Below, piece by piece: positions 25,979 through 35,170 of a stretch of 64,000 nucleotides of DNA (position 1 is the first letter of the stretch; each line of letters opens with the position of its first letter). The stretch spans positions 62,001 through 126,000 of the forward strand of contig NZ_JBHGAP010000013.1 in the NCBI RefSeq assembly GCF_042610495.1, read 5' to 3'. Both the position numbers and the translations under genes were made by a program. The notes below the pieces were generated by a model. That model searched no databases and was not told the DNA's origin. It worked only from the letters and a program-made list of their open reading frames with translations. This DNA is from RU20A sp042610495. Lineage in GTDB: Bacteria > Pseudomonadota > Alphaproteobacteria > Rhizobiales > Rhizobiaceae.

Positions 25979-27495
25979 TGACCGCCTCCGCAACGGCAAC
26001 CGCCGCCCTCGCCGATACCGTGCCGGCAGCCGCCCCGCTCTCCTCTACCCCGCTGGCCGCCCAGCGCGACAGCCGTCCGCTGCGCCTCATCACCTGCGGC
26101 AGCGTGGATGACGGCAAGTCGACCCTCATCGGCCGCCTGCTCTGGGACACCAAGGCCGTCAAGGAAGATCAGGCCGCGACGCTGCGCCGTGACTCCGTTG
26201 GCAAGCAGAACGATCTCGGCCTGCCGGACTTCGCCCTGCTGCTCGACGGTCTCCAGGCCGAGCGCGAACAGGGCATCACCATTGATGTCGCCTATCGCTA
26301 TTTCGCGACCGACAAGCGCTCCTTCATCGTTGCCGATACGCCCGGCCACGAGCAGTATACCCGCAACATGGCGACGGGCGCTTCCACCGCCGACCTCGCC
26401 GTGCTGCTGGTCGATGCGCGCGCCGGCATTCTGGAGCAGACGCGCCGCCACGCCACCATCGCCTCGCTGATGGGCATCCGGCAATTCGTGCTGGCGGTCA
26501 ACAAGTTTGACCTGACCAACTACGACCGGGCCCGCTTCGAGGAGATCGCGAACGAGTTCCGCGAGATCGCGCTGTCGCTCGGCATCCGCCAGGTGACCGC
26601 CATCCCCATGTCGGCGCTGAAGGGCGAGAACGTCGTCTATGACGGCCGCGCCGCCATGCCCTGGTACGAAGGCCCGACGCTGGTGGAATTCCTGGAACAG
26701 GCCCCGGTTCGCTCCGGCCAAGCCGTCGGCTTCCGGCTGCCGGTGCAGCGCGTGTCGCGCCCGGGCGAAAGCTTCCGCGGCTATCAGGGCACGGTTGCCG
26801 GCGGCGCCGTGAAGCCCGGCGACAGCATTGTCGTGCTGCCCTCCGGCATGGTCGCCAACGTCACCAAGATCGTCACCTTCGACCTCGTGCGCAATGCCGC
26901 CGTCTCGGGCGATGCCATCACGCTGGTGCTCGATCGTCAGGTGGATGTGGCGCGCGGCGACGTGATTGCCGCGATCGATTCCCAGCCGCAGGTCGGCACC
27001 GCCTTCGATGCGCAGCTCGTGGCCCTGCAGCCGGATGGCATCCAGCCCGGCAAGCGCTACTGGCTGAAGGCCGGCGCGCGCCGCCAGCGCGTCACGGTGC
27101 GCCCCACCAGCCTGCTCGACATCAAGACGGGCGTCTGGTTGGCCCACACGGATGCATTTGCGATGAACGCAATCGGCAAGGTGGCGCTCGATTTCGACGA
27201 GCAGGCGGTCTTCGACCCCTATGAGCAGAACCGCGCTACCGGCGCCTTCATCCTCATCGATCCCGACACGCTGAACACGGTCGCCGGCGGCATGATCACC
27301 GCAAAGCGCGCGAATGTTGGCGGCCTTCATGCCGGTGGCGACGAGGCCCGCGTCGTGCTGACGCTGCCCGCCGACCTCGCCGACAAGCTGATGGCGACCG
27401 AACTCTTCGCCAGCCGCCGCCACGAGGCCGACGTGCGCCGCATGAGCGCCTCCGAGGCTGCCGATCTCTGGAAGGATGCGGGCGGGGATATCTGA
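25978..27495 (+). CDS. cysN: Sulfate adenylyltransferase subunit 1 CysN (GTPase)
   Basis: A 505-aa translation-factor-like GTPase. G1 is GSVDDGKSTLIGRLL, G2 region EREQGITIDVAYRYF, G3 DTPGHEQYTRN and G4 NKFD. It drives CysD by GTP hydrolysis. The length shows no fused CysC (APS kinase) domain, unlike the NodQ/CysNC forms of some rhizobia. That fits a CysH that uses APS directly. Followed by a terminator at 27620. Confidence 0.95.
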   Translation: MTASATATAALADTVPAAAPLSSTPLAAQRDSRPLRLITCGSVDDGKSTLIGRLLWDTKAVKEDQAATLRRDSVGKQNDLGLPDFALLLDGLQAEREQGITIDVAYRYFATDKRSFIVADTPGHEQYTRNMATGASTADLAVLLVDARAGILEQTRRHATIASLMGIRQFVLAVNKFDLTNYDRARFEEIANEFREIALSLGIRQVTAIPMSALKGENVVYDGRAAMPWYEGPTLVEFLEQAPVRSGQAVGFRLPVQRVSRPGESFRGYQGTVAGGAVKPGDSIVVLPSGMVANVTKIVTFDLVRNAAVSGDAITLVLDRQVDVARGDVIAAIDSQPQVGTAFDAQLVALQPDGIQPGKRYWLKAGARRQRVTVRPTSLLDIKTGVWLAHTDAFAMNAIGKVALDFDEQAVFDPYEQNRATGAFILIDPDTLNTVAGGMITAKRANVGGLHAGGDEARVVLTLPADLADKLMATELFASRRHEADVRRMSASEAADLWKDAGGDI

Positions 27496-27619
27496 CGCAT
27501 GCCCCGTGACCACTGGGCAGGCTCCCTGCGTTCGTTTCCGTAGAATTGGCCGAGGCCGAGGCGTTCGCGCTTCGGCCGGAAATGCCGCAGGCGGCAAGGC
27601 ATTCTGCCTGACCACATGA

Positions 27620-27650
27620 GGCGCGTTCCGCAGGGGACGCGCCTTTTTCT
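27620..27650 (+). terminator. Rho-independent terminator after cysN
   Basis: Stem GGCGCGT (27620-27626) with ACGCGCC (27637-27643), then TTTTTCT. It ends the cysH-cysD-cysN transcript. Confidence 0.8.
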
Positions 27651-27759
27651 TGTCGTGCCGCTCCGCCTCAGGACGCGGGCCGGACAGTGATCTTGCTTGC
27701 GCCTGCCGTGGTCCGTCGCCGTGGGAAACAGCTAAAGGATCAACGCGCTGTCACGTCGC

Positions 27760-29079
27760 TCATGCGTGCTCCGACAGCATGTCCACGACCGGCAACCGTA
27801 CCTTCAGCTTCAGCGCGAGAAGCGCCATGCCCGTGATCTTGCGCTGCAGGAACATCTTGTCCGGAGACGGGAGCGCCCAGAGCGACCGATCGGCAAAGAT
27901 AGGCTGCGCCCTCTGGCGCACGGCGACCAGCGGCCCCCTGTCGCTGAAATCGACCAGGCCTTCCGGGGCCTTCAGCACGTAATTAAGCACCGTCGCGGTC
28001 ATGTCGTCGAGCGTCGGGCCATGGCGGGCGACCTGCCCCGGCGAAAAATAGCCCATGTCGAGGAGAGCCGCACGGACCGTTTCGATCGTGCCGCTCAGGA
28101 TCGCCTGCAACAGGGCGCGGTAGGCCTGCGCGCTCTCGGGCAGGACCGGCCGGACGGCGCCGAAGTCCAGAAGCGCGATGCGGCCGTCCTGCGGTCTCCA
28201 CAGGTAGTTGCCGAAGTTTGGATCGGTCTGCATGGCCCCGATGACAAAGAGTTCGCGCAGCGCGAGATCCGCCAGAGCCCGCATGGCGCTTTCGCGCGTT
28301 GCCTGCGGCGCCGAGACGAGGCGCTCAAGCGGCACGCCATCGACGAAGTCCATGGGCAGCACGGTGGGATGCAGAAGCTCTTCCACCGGCGCCGGCACCA
28401 CGAAACGGGGATCTGCCGACAGCAGGGAGCGGAACTGGCGCATCGCCTCGGCTTCGCGCAGATAATCGGCCTCTTCGCGCAGTTGCCGCTTGGCTTCCGC
28501 CAGGTGCGCGGTGAGATCGAGGCCGGCAGGAACGAGACCGGAGAGGCGCAGGAAGGTCGCAACATTGTCGATATCGGAATCGATGCTTCTGGCGACGCCG
28601 GGATACTGGACCTTGACCGCAACGCGACGGCCGGAGATCAGCACGGCCCGATGCACCTGCCCGATCGATGCGGCGGCCAGAGGCACAGTGTCGAAGTGGC
28701 TGAAGTGGCGGCGCCAGTCCGCTCCCCAGGCGCTTGCCAGACTGGCGGACAGCTGGCCGGGCGGCATGAAATGGGCCGAGGACCGCAGCTCGGCGAAGAT
28801 CGCCTGCAGCTCCGGCGACAGAAGTTCACCGGGGTCGAGTGACACCATCTGGCCAAGCTTCATCGCCGCGCCGCGCATGCGCGAGAGCTGATCGACGGCC
28901 TTCATCGCATTTGACGGCGTCAGGAGAAGGTCGCGCAGATGCGGCCTTTCGCCCTTTGCCAGACGGCTCAGCCCTTCCGACACCACACCCGAAGCAAGGC
29001 CGCCGGCGATCTGACCGAGGGCGGCAAGCCGGCTCAGGCGACCCTGGGGGACGGGACGATAGCGATCCGCGCCGCTCAT
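27760..29079 (-). CDS. ABC1/AarF (UbiB-like) atypical kinase
   Basis: A 439-aa protein. The UbiB-family KxGQ motif is AAMKLGQMVSLDP, the nucleotide-site Lys is in VAVKVQYPG, and the catalytic loop and metal site are QTDPNFGNYL and ALLDFGA. Family members support ubiquinone biosynthesis or lipid handling in bacteria; this one has no ubi neighbours. The start at 29079 overlaps the end of the DUF393 gene by 4 bp, so the three minus-strand genes form an operon with the photolyase-like gene. Confidence 0.88.
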   Translation of the reverse strand: MSGADRYRPVPQGRLSRLAALGQIAGGLASGVVSEGLSRLAKGERPHLRDLLLTPSNAMKAVDQLSRMRGAAMKLGQMVSLDPGELLSPELQAIFAELRSSAHFMPPGQLSASLASAWGADWRRHFSHFDTVPLAAASIGQVHRAVLISGRRVAVKVQYPGVARSIDSDIDNVATFLRLSGLVPAGLDLTAHLAEAKRQLREEADYLREAEAMRQFRSLLSADPRFVVPAPVEELLHPTVLPMDFVDGVPLERLVSAPQATRESAMRALADLALRELFVIGAMQTDPNFGNYLWRPQDGRIALLDFGAVRPVLPESAQAYRALLQAILSGTIETVRAALLDMGYFSPGQVARHGPTLDDMTATVLNYVLKAPEGLVDFSDRGPLVAVRQRAQPIFADRSLWALPSPDKMFLQRKITGMALLALKLKVRLPVVDMLSEHA

Positions 29080-29423
29080 GCGGCCCACCTCTGCAGGCGG
29101 GGGCGGATGCGCAGAAAACCGCGATAGGCCGCTTCGAACAGGGGGCGGGCCCAGGGCAGATCCGCGAGGATGCCGAGCGGCCGTAGGAGAGGAATGGCCC
29201 GCCACATGGCGGCGAAGGCGCGCGCGCCGGAAAAGAGCCGGCCGTTCTCGCTGGCGTGGAAGCGGGCGAGCAGCGCCGCCCGGTCGATCGGGCAGGTCGT
29301 CGCCGCGTCGGAGACATCGACGAAATCGATGGCGCCCCGGCGATCCAGCCGGCGCATCAGGGCGATCTCCCGACGACAGAGCGGGCAGGCCCCATCGAAA
29401 TAGACGGTGAGCGTAGGCGTCAT
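29076..29423 (-). CDS. DUF393 thiol-disulfide oxidoreductase-like protein
   Basis: A 115-aa protein beginning MTPTLTVYFDGACPLCRREI. FDGxCPLC is the redox-type CxxC signature of the DCC/DUF393 family. DVSDAATTCPIDRAALLARF and a hydrophobic central segment follow. GGGAGA sits 7 bp before the ATG, and the start comes one base after the photolyase-like stop (TGAGATG). Its function is unknown; in other genomes DUF393 genes often lie beside photolyases, which matches this context. Confidence 0.85.
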   Translation of the reverse strand: MTPTLTVYFDGACPLCRREIALMRRLDRRGAIDFVDVSDAATTCPIDRAALLARFHASENGRLFSGARAFAAMWRAIPLLRPLGILADLPWARPLFEAAYRGFLRIRPRLQRWAA

Positions 29424-29424
29424 C

Positions 29425-30609
29425 TCATATTCTCCCGCCATCCAGAAGTCCGGGTATCTTTTCCCGGAGCGCGAAGAAGCCCTTTCGGCAGTGGGGCCAG
29501 GTACGGCTGTCCCAGTCCCGCAGGACTTCGGTGACGACCAGGCCGTCGGGGCGCGCCGCCTGCCGCGCTCGCGCCAGGACATCTGCCAGGGGCCCGACCG
29601 GAAGAAAGGCCGTGGCGATCTGCGTGCATCCTGCGGCGCGCGCCGTGGCCGACAGATCGGCGGGCGCAACGACGCCAAGCGGGCGAGCCTCCGGCCAGGC
29701 GGCGCAGGCGCGGGCCACGCCATCGTCAAGCGCCATCCGGTCCCAGTCGTTGCGACCGTCGATAACCGCCACCGCCTGCACCGGCAGAGCGCGCAAGGCA
29801 GGCTCCGTCTCCATGGAAAGGTCTTCCGGCGTCACGAGCAGGAGCGTGGCGGCGGCCGGATCGGGGCGCGTGACGGTGCGCACGGCGGCGGGCTGCGGCA
29901 CCGACAGGCTGTCTGCCGGAATGACGGCCGTGCGGGCCAGCCCGCCTGGCGAGAAGCGGCCATCCGTCATGGCGGCAATGCGCTGGGCATCGGCGAGATA
30001 GGCCTTGCCTTGCGTGTGCAAACCGGCGACCCAGCGCCATGAGAGCGTGTTGGAGGCCGGATCGGCATCGATCAGCCTGTCGAAGAAAAAGGCGGCGCCG
30101 AGTTCCCATGGCAGGCCGAGGGTGAAGATCCAGATCGACGCGACCTGCATGCGCGCCCAGTTGTGCAGATAGCCGGTGGCGATCAGTTCCCCGATCCAGG
30201 CGTCGAAGCAGTCGATGCCCGTGCGCCCGGCGATCGCCGCCGCATGGCGCGCGTCGAGCGCGGCAGACGCCTGCAGGCGATCACGCGCGCGCCCCACGGC
30301 CGCGCCATAGTCCGGCCACAGGCCCGGGCGCTGTTCGAGCCATCCCTTCCAGTAACTGCGCCAGAACACCTCGCTGACGAATGCCCCGGCCGATGCCGGA
30401 TCATGATCTGCCAGAACGGCGCCGACGACCTCTTCCTCACTGACAAGCCGCCGGCGCAGCGCCGCCGACAGGCGTGAGACGTGCACGTGTCCCCCGCTCC
30501 CCCGCTCCTTGTTGCGCAGCCGCGCATAGGCACTGCCCGCCTGCGGGACGAAGGACCTCAACCGTTCAAGCGCCGCCGCGCGGCTGAGAGGAAAGCTCAT
30601 GTCTGTCAT
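29425..30609 (-). CDS. Photolyase/cryptochrome-like FAD-binding protein with C-terminal alpha/beta domain
   Basis: A 394-aa protein. Residues 1 to about 220 match the photolyase FAD-binding helical domain: SEVFWRSYWKGWL, TGYLHNWARMQVASIWIF and DPASNTLSWRWVAGLHTQGK. The alpha/beta antenna domain that normally precedes it is missing. Instead, a Rossmann-like segment follows the FAD domain (about 240-385, LLLVTPEDLS through DGLVVTEVL). It could repair or sense DNA damage by light, or act in signalling. No clear Shine-Dalgarno site; ATG at 30600 is an alternative start. Confidence 0.8.
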   Translation of the reverse strand: MTDMSFPLSRAAALERLRSFVPQAGSAYARLRNKERGSGGHVHVSRLSAALRRRLVSEEEVVGAVLADHDPASAGAFVSEVFWRSYWKGWLEQRPGLWPDYGAAVGRARDRLQASAALDARHAAAIAGRTGIDCFDAWIGELIATGYLHNWARMQVASIWIFTLGLPWELGAAFFFDRLIDADPASNTLSWRWVAGLHTQGKAYLADAQRIAAMTDGRFSPGGLARTAVIPADSLSVPQPAAVRTVTRPDPAAATLLLVTPEDLSMETEPALRALPVQAVAVIDGRNDWDRMALDDGVARACAAWPEARPLGVVAPADLSATARAAGCTQIATAFLPVGPLADVLARARQAARPDGLVVTEVLRDWDSRTWPHCRKGFFALREKIPGLLDGGRI

Positions 30610-30944
30610 TGTCGGACCGCGCCTGACGAGGCTGTTGCACACGGCGCCGGCAGCATATGCCGCCGGCGTCATGTGGTGCTTCTACGGCGGGCGCGATGTC
30701 CTGGACCAGAAGCGATCCGGGGGCTGCCCGCTTTGCCGCTTCTTGGCCGCAGGAAAGAGGGCGCGGGTGCGTGGGTGCAGCTGCGAGGGCGCAGGCTTCG
30801 TCAGGGGATACCCTTCCCCGCCGCGCGCCTCACCGCCCGGCAGGCGACGGATGAAGAGCGGCAACGCTGCCGGCCCACGCTGCTCAGCCGAGCGGCGCAA
30901 CCTGCCGGACCGGCTGGTGGTGGAGGCTTGCGAACCCTTGGCCC
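30610..30944. other. Intergenic region upstream of photolyase-like operon
   Basis: 335 bp with no convincing gene; the plus-strand open frame here runs on through the tRNA terminator and the tRNA and is therefore spurious. It must contain the promoter of the photolyase-like/DUF393/UbiB operon, but no clear -35/-10 pair stands out. Confidence 0.45.
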
Positions 30945-30978
30945 GAAAACGAAAAAAGCCCGCATCCGCGGGCTTTTC
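30945..30978 (-). terminator. Terminator of tRNA-Pro
   Basis: On the minus strand a stem AGCCCGC/GCGGGCT with loop GGAT is followed by TTTTTTCGTTTT. It starts 4 bp beyond the CCA end of the tRNA. Confidence 0.8.
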
Positions 30979-30981
30979 GAC

Positions 30982-31058
30982 TGGTCGGAGTGGAGTGATT
31001 CGAACACTCGACCCCCACGTCCCGAACGTGGTGCGCTACCAGACTGCGCTACACTCCG
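30982..31058 (-). tRNA. tRNA-Pro (anticodon CGG)
   Basis: A 77-nt cloverleaf on the minus strand. The acceptor CGGAGTG pairs with CACTCCG, the discriminator is A, and CCA is encoded. The D-arm contains AGCGCAGTCTGGTAGCGC. The anticodon arm is CCACG-TTCGGGA-CGTGG with anticodon CGG. The T-arm has GTTCGAATC. It reads CCG codons. Confidence 0.96.
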
Positions 31059-31653
31059 TGACCAGTGGCGCTCCTATAGAACAGGCTTTCGGGATGCACA
31101 AGGGGAAATTTCTCAAAAAATTCGGGCCTGTGCAGAACGGGAGATCGCCCGGCGGACGGCGCATCCAACGGGTGTGTGACGGATACATGACGGTGGCGGG
31201 ATCGCGATCTGGCGGGCGCTGATGGGCGCTGATAGGTCAGGCGACAGCAGCCGCCACCGCAGGCAAGTGGGGCCGGCCGACGCGCCCCCTGCCCGTGCCT
31301 GCCGGCCGCGCACTGCGGCGGGCTGCGGGACGGTCCGCTTTCGCTGCGGCACGAAAGGCTGCGGGCAATCCGGGTGGTGGAAAGACCGGAATTTCGGTCG
31401 TTTTTCGCCCTGCGGCCCGCTTGCGCGATTTGCAAGGGACGAATTTGGCGCTAGAGCAGGCGCGTCGCGACCCGTCGCGTCCCCTTGCGCCTTCTGCCTC
31501 TCCCCGCCCCTGCCGGGCGGCCTCCCTGAGATGCGGACGCTGAGGGCATGCGGGCCGGCGACGGGACAGGACGACAGATCGGACAACAGGGCACCGGCCG
31601 GCGGCCGGGAAGGCGCCCTTCGGCGCGCCACAGGACAGGTGAAGGGGACAGGC
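31059..31653. other. Intergenic region with a possible hairpin, no gene seen
   Basis: 595 GC-rich bases between the tRNA promoter side and the lipoprotein gene. The only structure noted is GACCG-GAATTT-CGGTC followed by GTTTTT at about 31384-31405 on the plus strand, a weak terminator-like hairpin that could end a short RNA. No reading frame has family resemblance. Confidence 0.4.
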
Positions 31654-32070
31654 ATGAGATTTCGGATGATGACGGTGGCCGGCCTTGCGCTGGCGCTTGC
31701 CGGCTGCACGACCACGGGCGGCGCAGGCAGCGGCAATGCGGTCGACGCAAAATGGCTCGGCAAGCCGGCCGGCGGCTTCTTTGCGGCCTATGGCCCGCCC
31801 GTTTCGGACGTGGAAAGCGGCTCGTCTACCGTCTACAGCTGGAAGGGCGGCTACAAGACCCGCCGCATCCCGGCCGAATATGCCAAGACGACGGACGGCA
31901 AGCGCGGCAAGCAGACCGCACCGGCCCGCACCGTCTACCTCAGCTGCTCGGTCCAGATCACCACCGACGCCGACTACATCATCCGCTCCATCCGCATCCT
32001 CGGCGACCGCAAGACCGACAGCGGCCCGAGCTACTGCGAGGAATTCCTGGGCGACGCCAAGGCGGAGTAA
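31654..32070 (+). CDS. Small lipoprotein, unknown function
   Basis: A 138-aa protein with signal peptide MRFRMMTVAGLALALAGC and the lipobox LAGC, giving an outer- or inner-membrane lipoprotein of about 120 residues. The mature part (KWLGKPAGGFFAAYGPP) resembles short periplasmic lipoproteins common in Rhizobiaceae. It also contains two cysteines (LSCSVQ and SYCEEF) that could form a disulfide. GAAGGGGA lies 8 bp before the ATG. Followed by a strong terminator. Confidence 0.8.
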   Translation: MRFRMMTVAGLALALAGCTTTGGAGSGNAVDAKWLGKPAGGFFAAYGPPVSDVESGSSTVYSWKGGYKTRRIPAEYAKTTDGKRGKQTAPARTVYLSCSVQITTDADYIIRSIRILGDRKTDSGPSYCEEFLGDAKAE

Positions 32071-32098
32071 GGAAAAATCCAGATCCCGACAAAGCCCG

Positions 32099-32127
32099 GC
32101 CCGCCGCAGCGATGCGGCGGGCTTTTC
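32099..32127 (+). terminator. Rho-independent terminator after lipoprotein gene
   Basis: 10-bp stem GCCCGCCGCA/TGCGGCGGGC (32099-32108, 32113-32122), loop GCGA, then TTTTCT. Confidence 0.85.
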
Positions 32128-32316
32128 TGTCTCGACCCGCCAATTGCCGCATAACCTTCGGCTGAAAATACGGAGGAGATCGATTGAGAACCGCAAAAGG
32201 CTGATTCGTGGCGAATTTCGCTGGAATGGCTGGGGCGCCAGGAACATAATCCAAGTCTATTCAAGCCCTTGATACCTCACAACCTATTGCCATAAAATAG
32301 CTTTCTGGTCTAGAGG

Positions 32317-32355
32317 TGTTCCGGTTTACTGTTCCGGTAAGCTGTTCCGGGAGCC
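32317..32355 (+). repeat. Three 13-bp direct repeats before the integrase gene
   Basis: TGTTCCGG recurs at 32317, 32330 and 32343, exactly 13 bp apart. The units read TGTTCCGGTTTAC, TGTTCCGGTAAGC and TGTTCCGGGAGCC. They end 3 bp before the integrase ATG and cover its ribosome site. They may be binding sites for an excisionase or repressor, or arm-type integrase sites; this is inference. Confidence 0.6.
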
Positions 32356-32358
32356 CTG

Positions 32359-34227
32359 ATGACACGACGATCCAACCTCATTCGACGCGAAGGCGGCACC
32401 TACTATGCCCGCATCTACATCCCGGCTGACCTGCGCGACCACTTCCCGAGCGAGGACAAGAAAATCTCGCTGCGGACGAAGGACGAGGCGACCGCAAAGC
32501 GCCGACTGAACGCCGAGCTGCAGAAATGGGACGCGACGTTTGAGGACATGCTGGCCCGGCGCCATCTGACCGATCAGGACAAAGCCGTCGCCGTCTGGGA
32601 GCATTACGAAGCGAAGCTCCAGGAGGACGCCGAACGACGGCGCGCGATGCCGACTGATGCAGATTTCGAGCGCGAAGCTGCCCGGGTCTGGCAACGCATC
32701 GACAACGGCGAAATCCGCTCGGACGACATGGTCAGCATGATCAACGGATATGCCGAACTTGAGCTCCTGAAGCGAGCACGGCAGGATGACACAAATCTCC
32801 GCTCCCGTCGTCTGGCAGCACTGCGCCGCGACCTGGCGAGCGGGCGATACGTGTTGATCAAAGAGGCCGTCCGCGATTTTATCCGACGCCATCGCCTCTT
32901 GGTCGAGGACGGCTCTGCGCCCTTCCGTGAGCTCGAGGAGCTCCTGATGCGAGCGGACATTCAGGTCCTTGAACGCACGCTGGAACGGGATGTCGGCGAT
33001 TATTCCGGTCGCCCGACGGACCCGATCGTCAAGCCTGCTTTCGCTGCGCCGCGCGAAACAGCAGCGCCGGGTCAATCCATCATGGAACTCTTTGACGTCT
33101 ACGCCCGCGAGAACCCGCGCCGCATCACCCTCGATACCCTCGCCCAAGCCCGACGGGATGTCGGGCTCTTCGTCGACCATGTCGGAACCACCTACCCCGC
33201 CTCAAAAATCGACAAGCGCGCCGTACGCGAGTGGAAAGCGCTGCTGATGATCTATCCGGTGAAAGCCGCAGAGACTAAGGCATTTGCGGGCATGAAGATC
33301 GCCCAGATCGTCAAGCATAATGCGGAGGTCGGCAAACCGGTGATCACACCACGCACCGTCAACCGGCACCTGGCCAGCCTTGGCGCCTTCTGCAGCTGGC
33401 TCGTTGCACACGGCTACATTGACGCCAATCCGACCGAAGGCATGGCGCTGGCCAAGGACAAGCGCAAGAAGGTGTTCCCCTTCAACACCGAGCAGCTCAA
33501 TCTCCTGTTCCGGTCTCCACTGTTCACGGGCTGCGAAGGCGATGAGGCACCCCGCTTCTGGCACAAGCCGGGATCGGTCAGGATCCGGGACCACCGCTAC
33601 TGGGTGCCATTGATCATGCTCTACTCCGGCGCCCGGCCTGCCGAAGTCGCCCAGCTCATGCTGTCGGACATCCGGCAGATGGAAGGGATCTGGTTCATGG
33701 ACATTACCGAGACCGACGATGACGATGAGGCGGGGCAAGAGCGGAAAACCCTGAAAACGGCCGGCTCCAAACGCCAAGTGCCGATCCACGGCGGGCTGAT
33801 CCGGCTTGGCTTCCTCGACTATGTCGCAGACATCAAAGCCGCGGGGCATACGCGTCTATTCCCGCTGGCTGTCCGTAACGTGCGGGGTCAGATGATGGCC
33901 GATTTCAGCCGCGCCTTCGGGCGGTATCTTGAAAAAGTCGGCATCAAGGATGGCAAGGGGCTATCGCTTTATTCCTTCCGCCACGGGGCCTTCGACGCTC
34001 TGCGGCGCGCCGGCTACCTCGATGACGACTTCAACTTCATCTTCGGCCATGGCAACGGCAGCCGGGTGACGCGCGGCTACGGCGTCCTAAGCCAGGGCAT
34101 GCTCGACAAGCGCACGGAGCTGGTGAACGCGATCGCCTATCCGGGGTTGGATCTGGAGCATCTGCGTGGGATGGTGACAGTCGAGACACCGTGCAGCAAG
34201 CCGGCGAAAAAAGAGGCGCCGGTTTGA
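32359..34227 (+). CDS. Tyrosine recombinase/integrase
   Basis: A 622-aa site-specific recombinase. The N-terminal part (RREGGTYYARIYIPADLRDH) is the DUF6538/Arm-like region seen in long proteobacterial integrases. A core-binding domain lies at about 240-370, and the catalytic domain has Arg426 (SGARPAEVAQL), Lys in KRQVPIH, YSFRHGAF with Arg541, His564 (GHGNG) and nucleophile Tyr574 (RGYG). It marks the left side of an integrated element, since everything to its right up to the window end is accessory. The attachment site is not obvious. Confidence 0.9.
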   Translation: MTRRSNLIRREGGTYYARIYIPADLRDHFPSEDKKISLRTKDEATAKRRLNAELQKWDATFEDMLARRHLTDQDKAVAVWEHYEAKLQEDAERRRAMPTDADFEREAARVWQRIDNGEIRSDDMVSMINGYAELELLKRARQDDTNLRSRRLAALRRDLASGRYVLIKEAVRDFIRRHRLLVEDGSAPFRELEELLMRADIQVLERTLERDVGDYSGRPTDPIVKPAFAAPRETAAPGQSIMELFDVYARENPRRITLDTLAQARRDVGLFVDHVGTTYPASKIDKRAVREWKALLMIYPVKAAETKAFAGMKIAQIVKHNAEVGKPVITPRTVNRHLASLGAFCSWLVAHGYIDANPTEGMALAKDKRKKVFPFNTEQLNLLFRSPLFTGCEGDEAPRFWHKPGSVRIRDHRYWVPLIMLYSGARPAEVAQLMLSDIRQMEGIWFMDITETDDDDEAGQERKTLKTAGSKRQVPIHGGLIRLGFLDYVADIKAAGHTRLFPLAVRNVRGQMMADFSRAFGRYLEKVGIKDGKGLSLYSFRHGAFDALRRAGYLDDDFNFIFGHGNGSRVTRGYGVLSQGMLDKRTELVNAIAYPGLDLEHLRGMVTVETPCSKPAKKEAPV

Positions 34228-34318
34228 GCACTTCAGTAATGAGTCCTTGCGCTCACTGCTGATATCGTCGCGGAGCGCTCATCCAGCGTCACAGTTAAAC
34301 TGCAAGTGGGGCGGGCCC

Positions 34319-35170
34319 TCAGTCGGTAGGCGTGCCTTCCGCCACATTGATCAGTTCGTCCTCATTCTGCACATCGATCACGCGGATCTTGTGGTCCTGA
34401 AAGAGTTTCACGGCCTGGCGGAAGGCCTGTCTCGGCTTACCGTTATCAGTTGGCCCCTCGACCGCCATAACGACGTTAGGCGGCAGCTTGTCTTTCAGGC
34501 GCTGGATCGTGAACAACCATTTATTGCCGTGATCGAGAATGCGGGTCGGTTCGTCCTGCGCGAGAAAGATCGGTTTCAGAACCTTGAGCGGCTTCTCGCC
34601 AGCGACTTCCACAAAGGGGAATTTGGCCGAGTAGAGCCCGTCGGTGAACGACATGGGCTTAAAGTTCTGGCCGAGATCGCGCATCTTCAACAGACCCCGG
34701 ACATGCTTCTCCAGGAGGCCCTCACGATAGACGGCGCCCGCGAAATTGCGCCGTACGTAATAGTCGAAGAGCTCCTCGAGCTTTGTCTTCGGACTGTCGG
34801 TCATCGCGAAACGAACATCGCTGAACCGGATCATGCCCTCACGGTCCTTGGTGAGAGCATGGAATAGATGCTCGGCATTGTCGCGCATTTCGAACTCGAA
34901 CCGCCTCTGCCCGTCGCCCTTGTGCCCAGCCAAATCGCGGATCCGCGTCAACTCGGTGTTGTAGCTCCTCAGCACACCGCGGATGGTGTTCGCGCCCACG
35001 CTGTCGAAAAAGTTCGTCAGGCGGGCGAGACGCTTGGTTTCGATCCGGAAATCGAGATAGCCCAGACGCGGCGCCGCCAGGACGATCCCGACATTGGCGA
35101 ATTCTTCCGTTTCAATATGAGGCTGGAAGCGGATAATCGCATAGCTCACCGCATGCTTTTTCATCATCAA
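34319..35170 (-). CDS. DUF3037 domain-containing protein
   Basis: A 283-aa protein beginning KKHAVSYAIIRFQPH and EEFANVGIVLAAPR, the characteristic start of DUF3037. The C-terminal half extends beyond the usual short DUF3037 length and is unassigned. Family members often sit next to a HipA-like gene, but none is seen here. It is divergent from cas3 and convergent with the integrase. A defence- or toxin-related role is possible but unsupported. Confidence 0.7.
   Translation of the reverse strand: MMMKKHAVSYAIIRFQPHIETEEFANVGIVLAAPRLGYLDFRIETKRLARLTNFFDSVGANTIRGVLRSYNTELTRIRDLAGHKGDGQRRFEFEMRDNAEHLFHALTKDREGMIRFSDVRFAMTDSPKTKLEELFDYYVRRNFAGAVYREGLLEKHVRGLLKMRDLGQNFKPMSFTDGLYSAKFPFVEVAGEKPLKVLKPIFLAQDEPTRILDHGNKWLFTIQRLKDKLPPNVVMAVEGPTDNGKPRQAFRQAVKLFQDHKIRVIDVQNEDELINVAEGTPTD

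Noticed and set aside
30982..31058. tRNA-Pro as the integration site of the element with the integrase at 32359
   Set aside because: The tRNA is about 1.3 kb from the integrase, with an ordinary lipoprotein gene and terminator between them, and no repeat of the tRNA 3' end was noticed near the integrase.
30599..31222. 207-codon plus-strand ORF
   Set aside because: It runs through the tRNA terminator and the tRNA-Pro gene and has random-looking composition.
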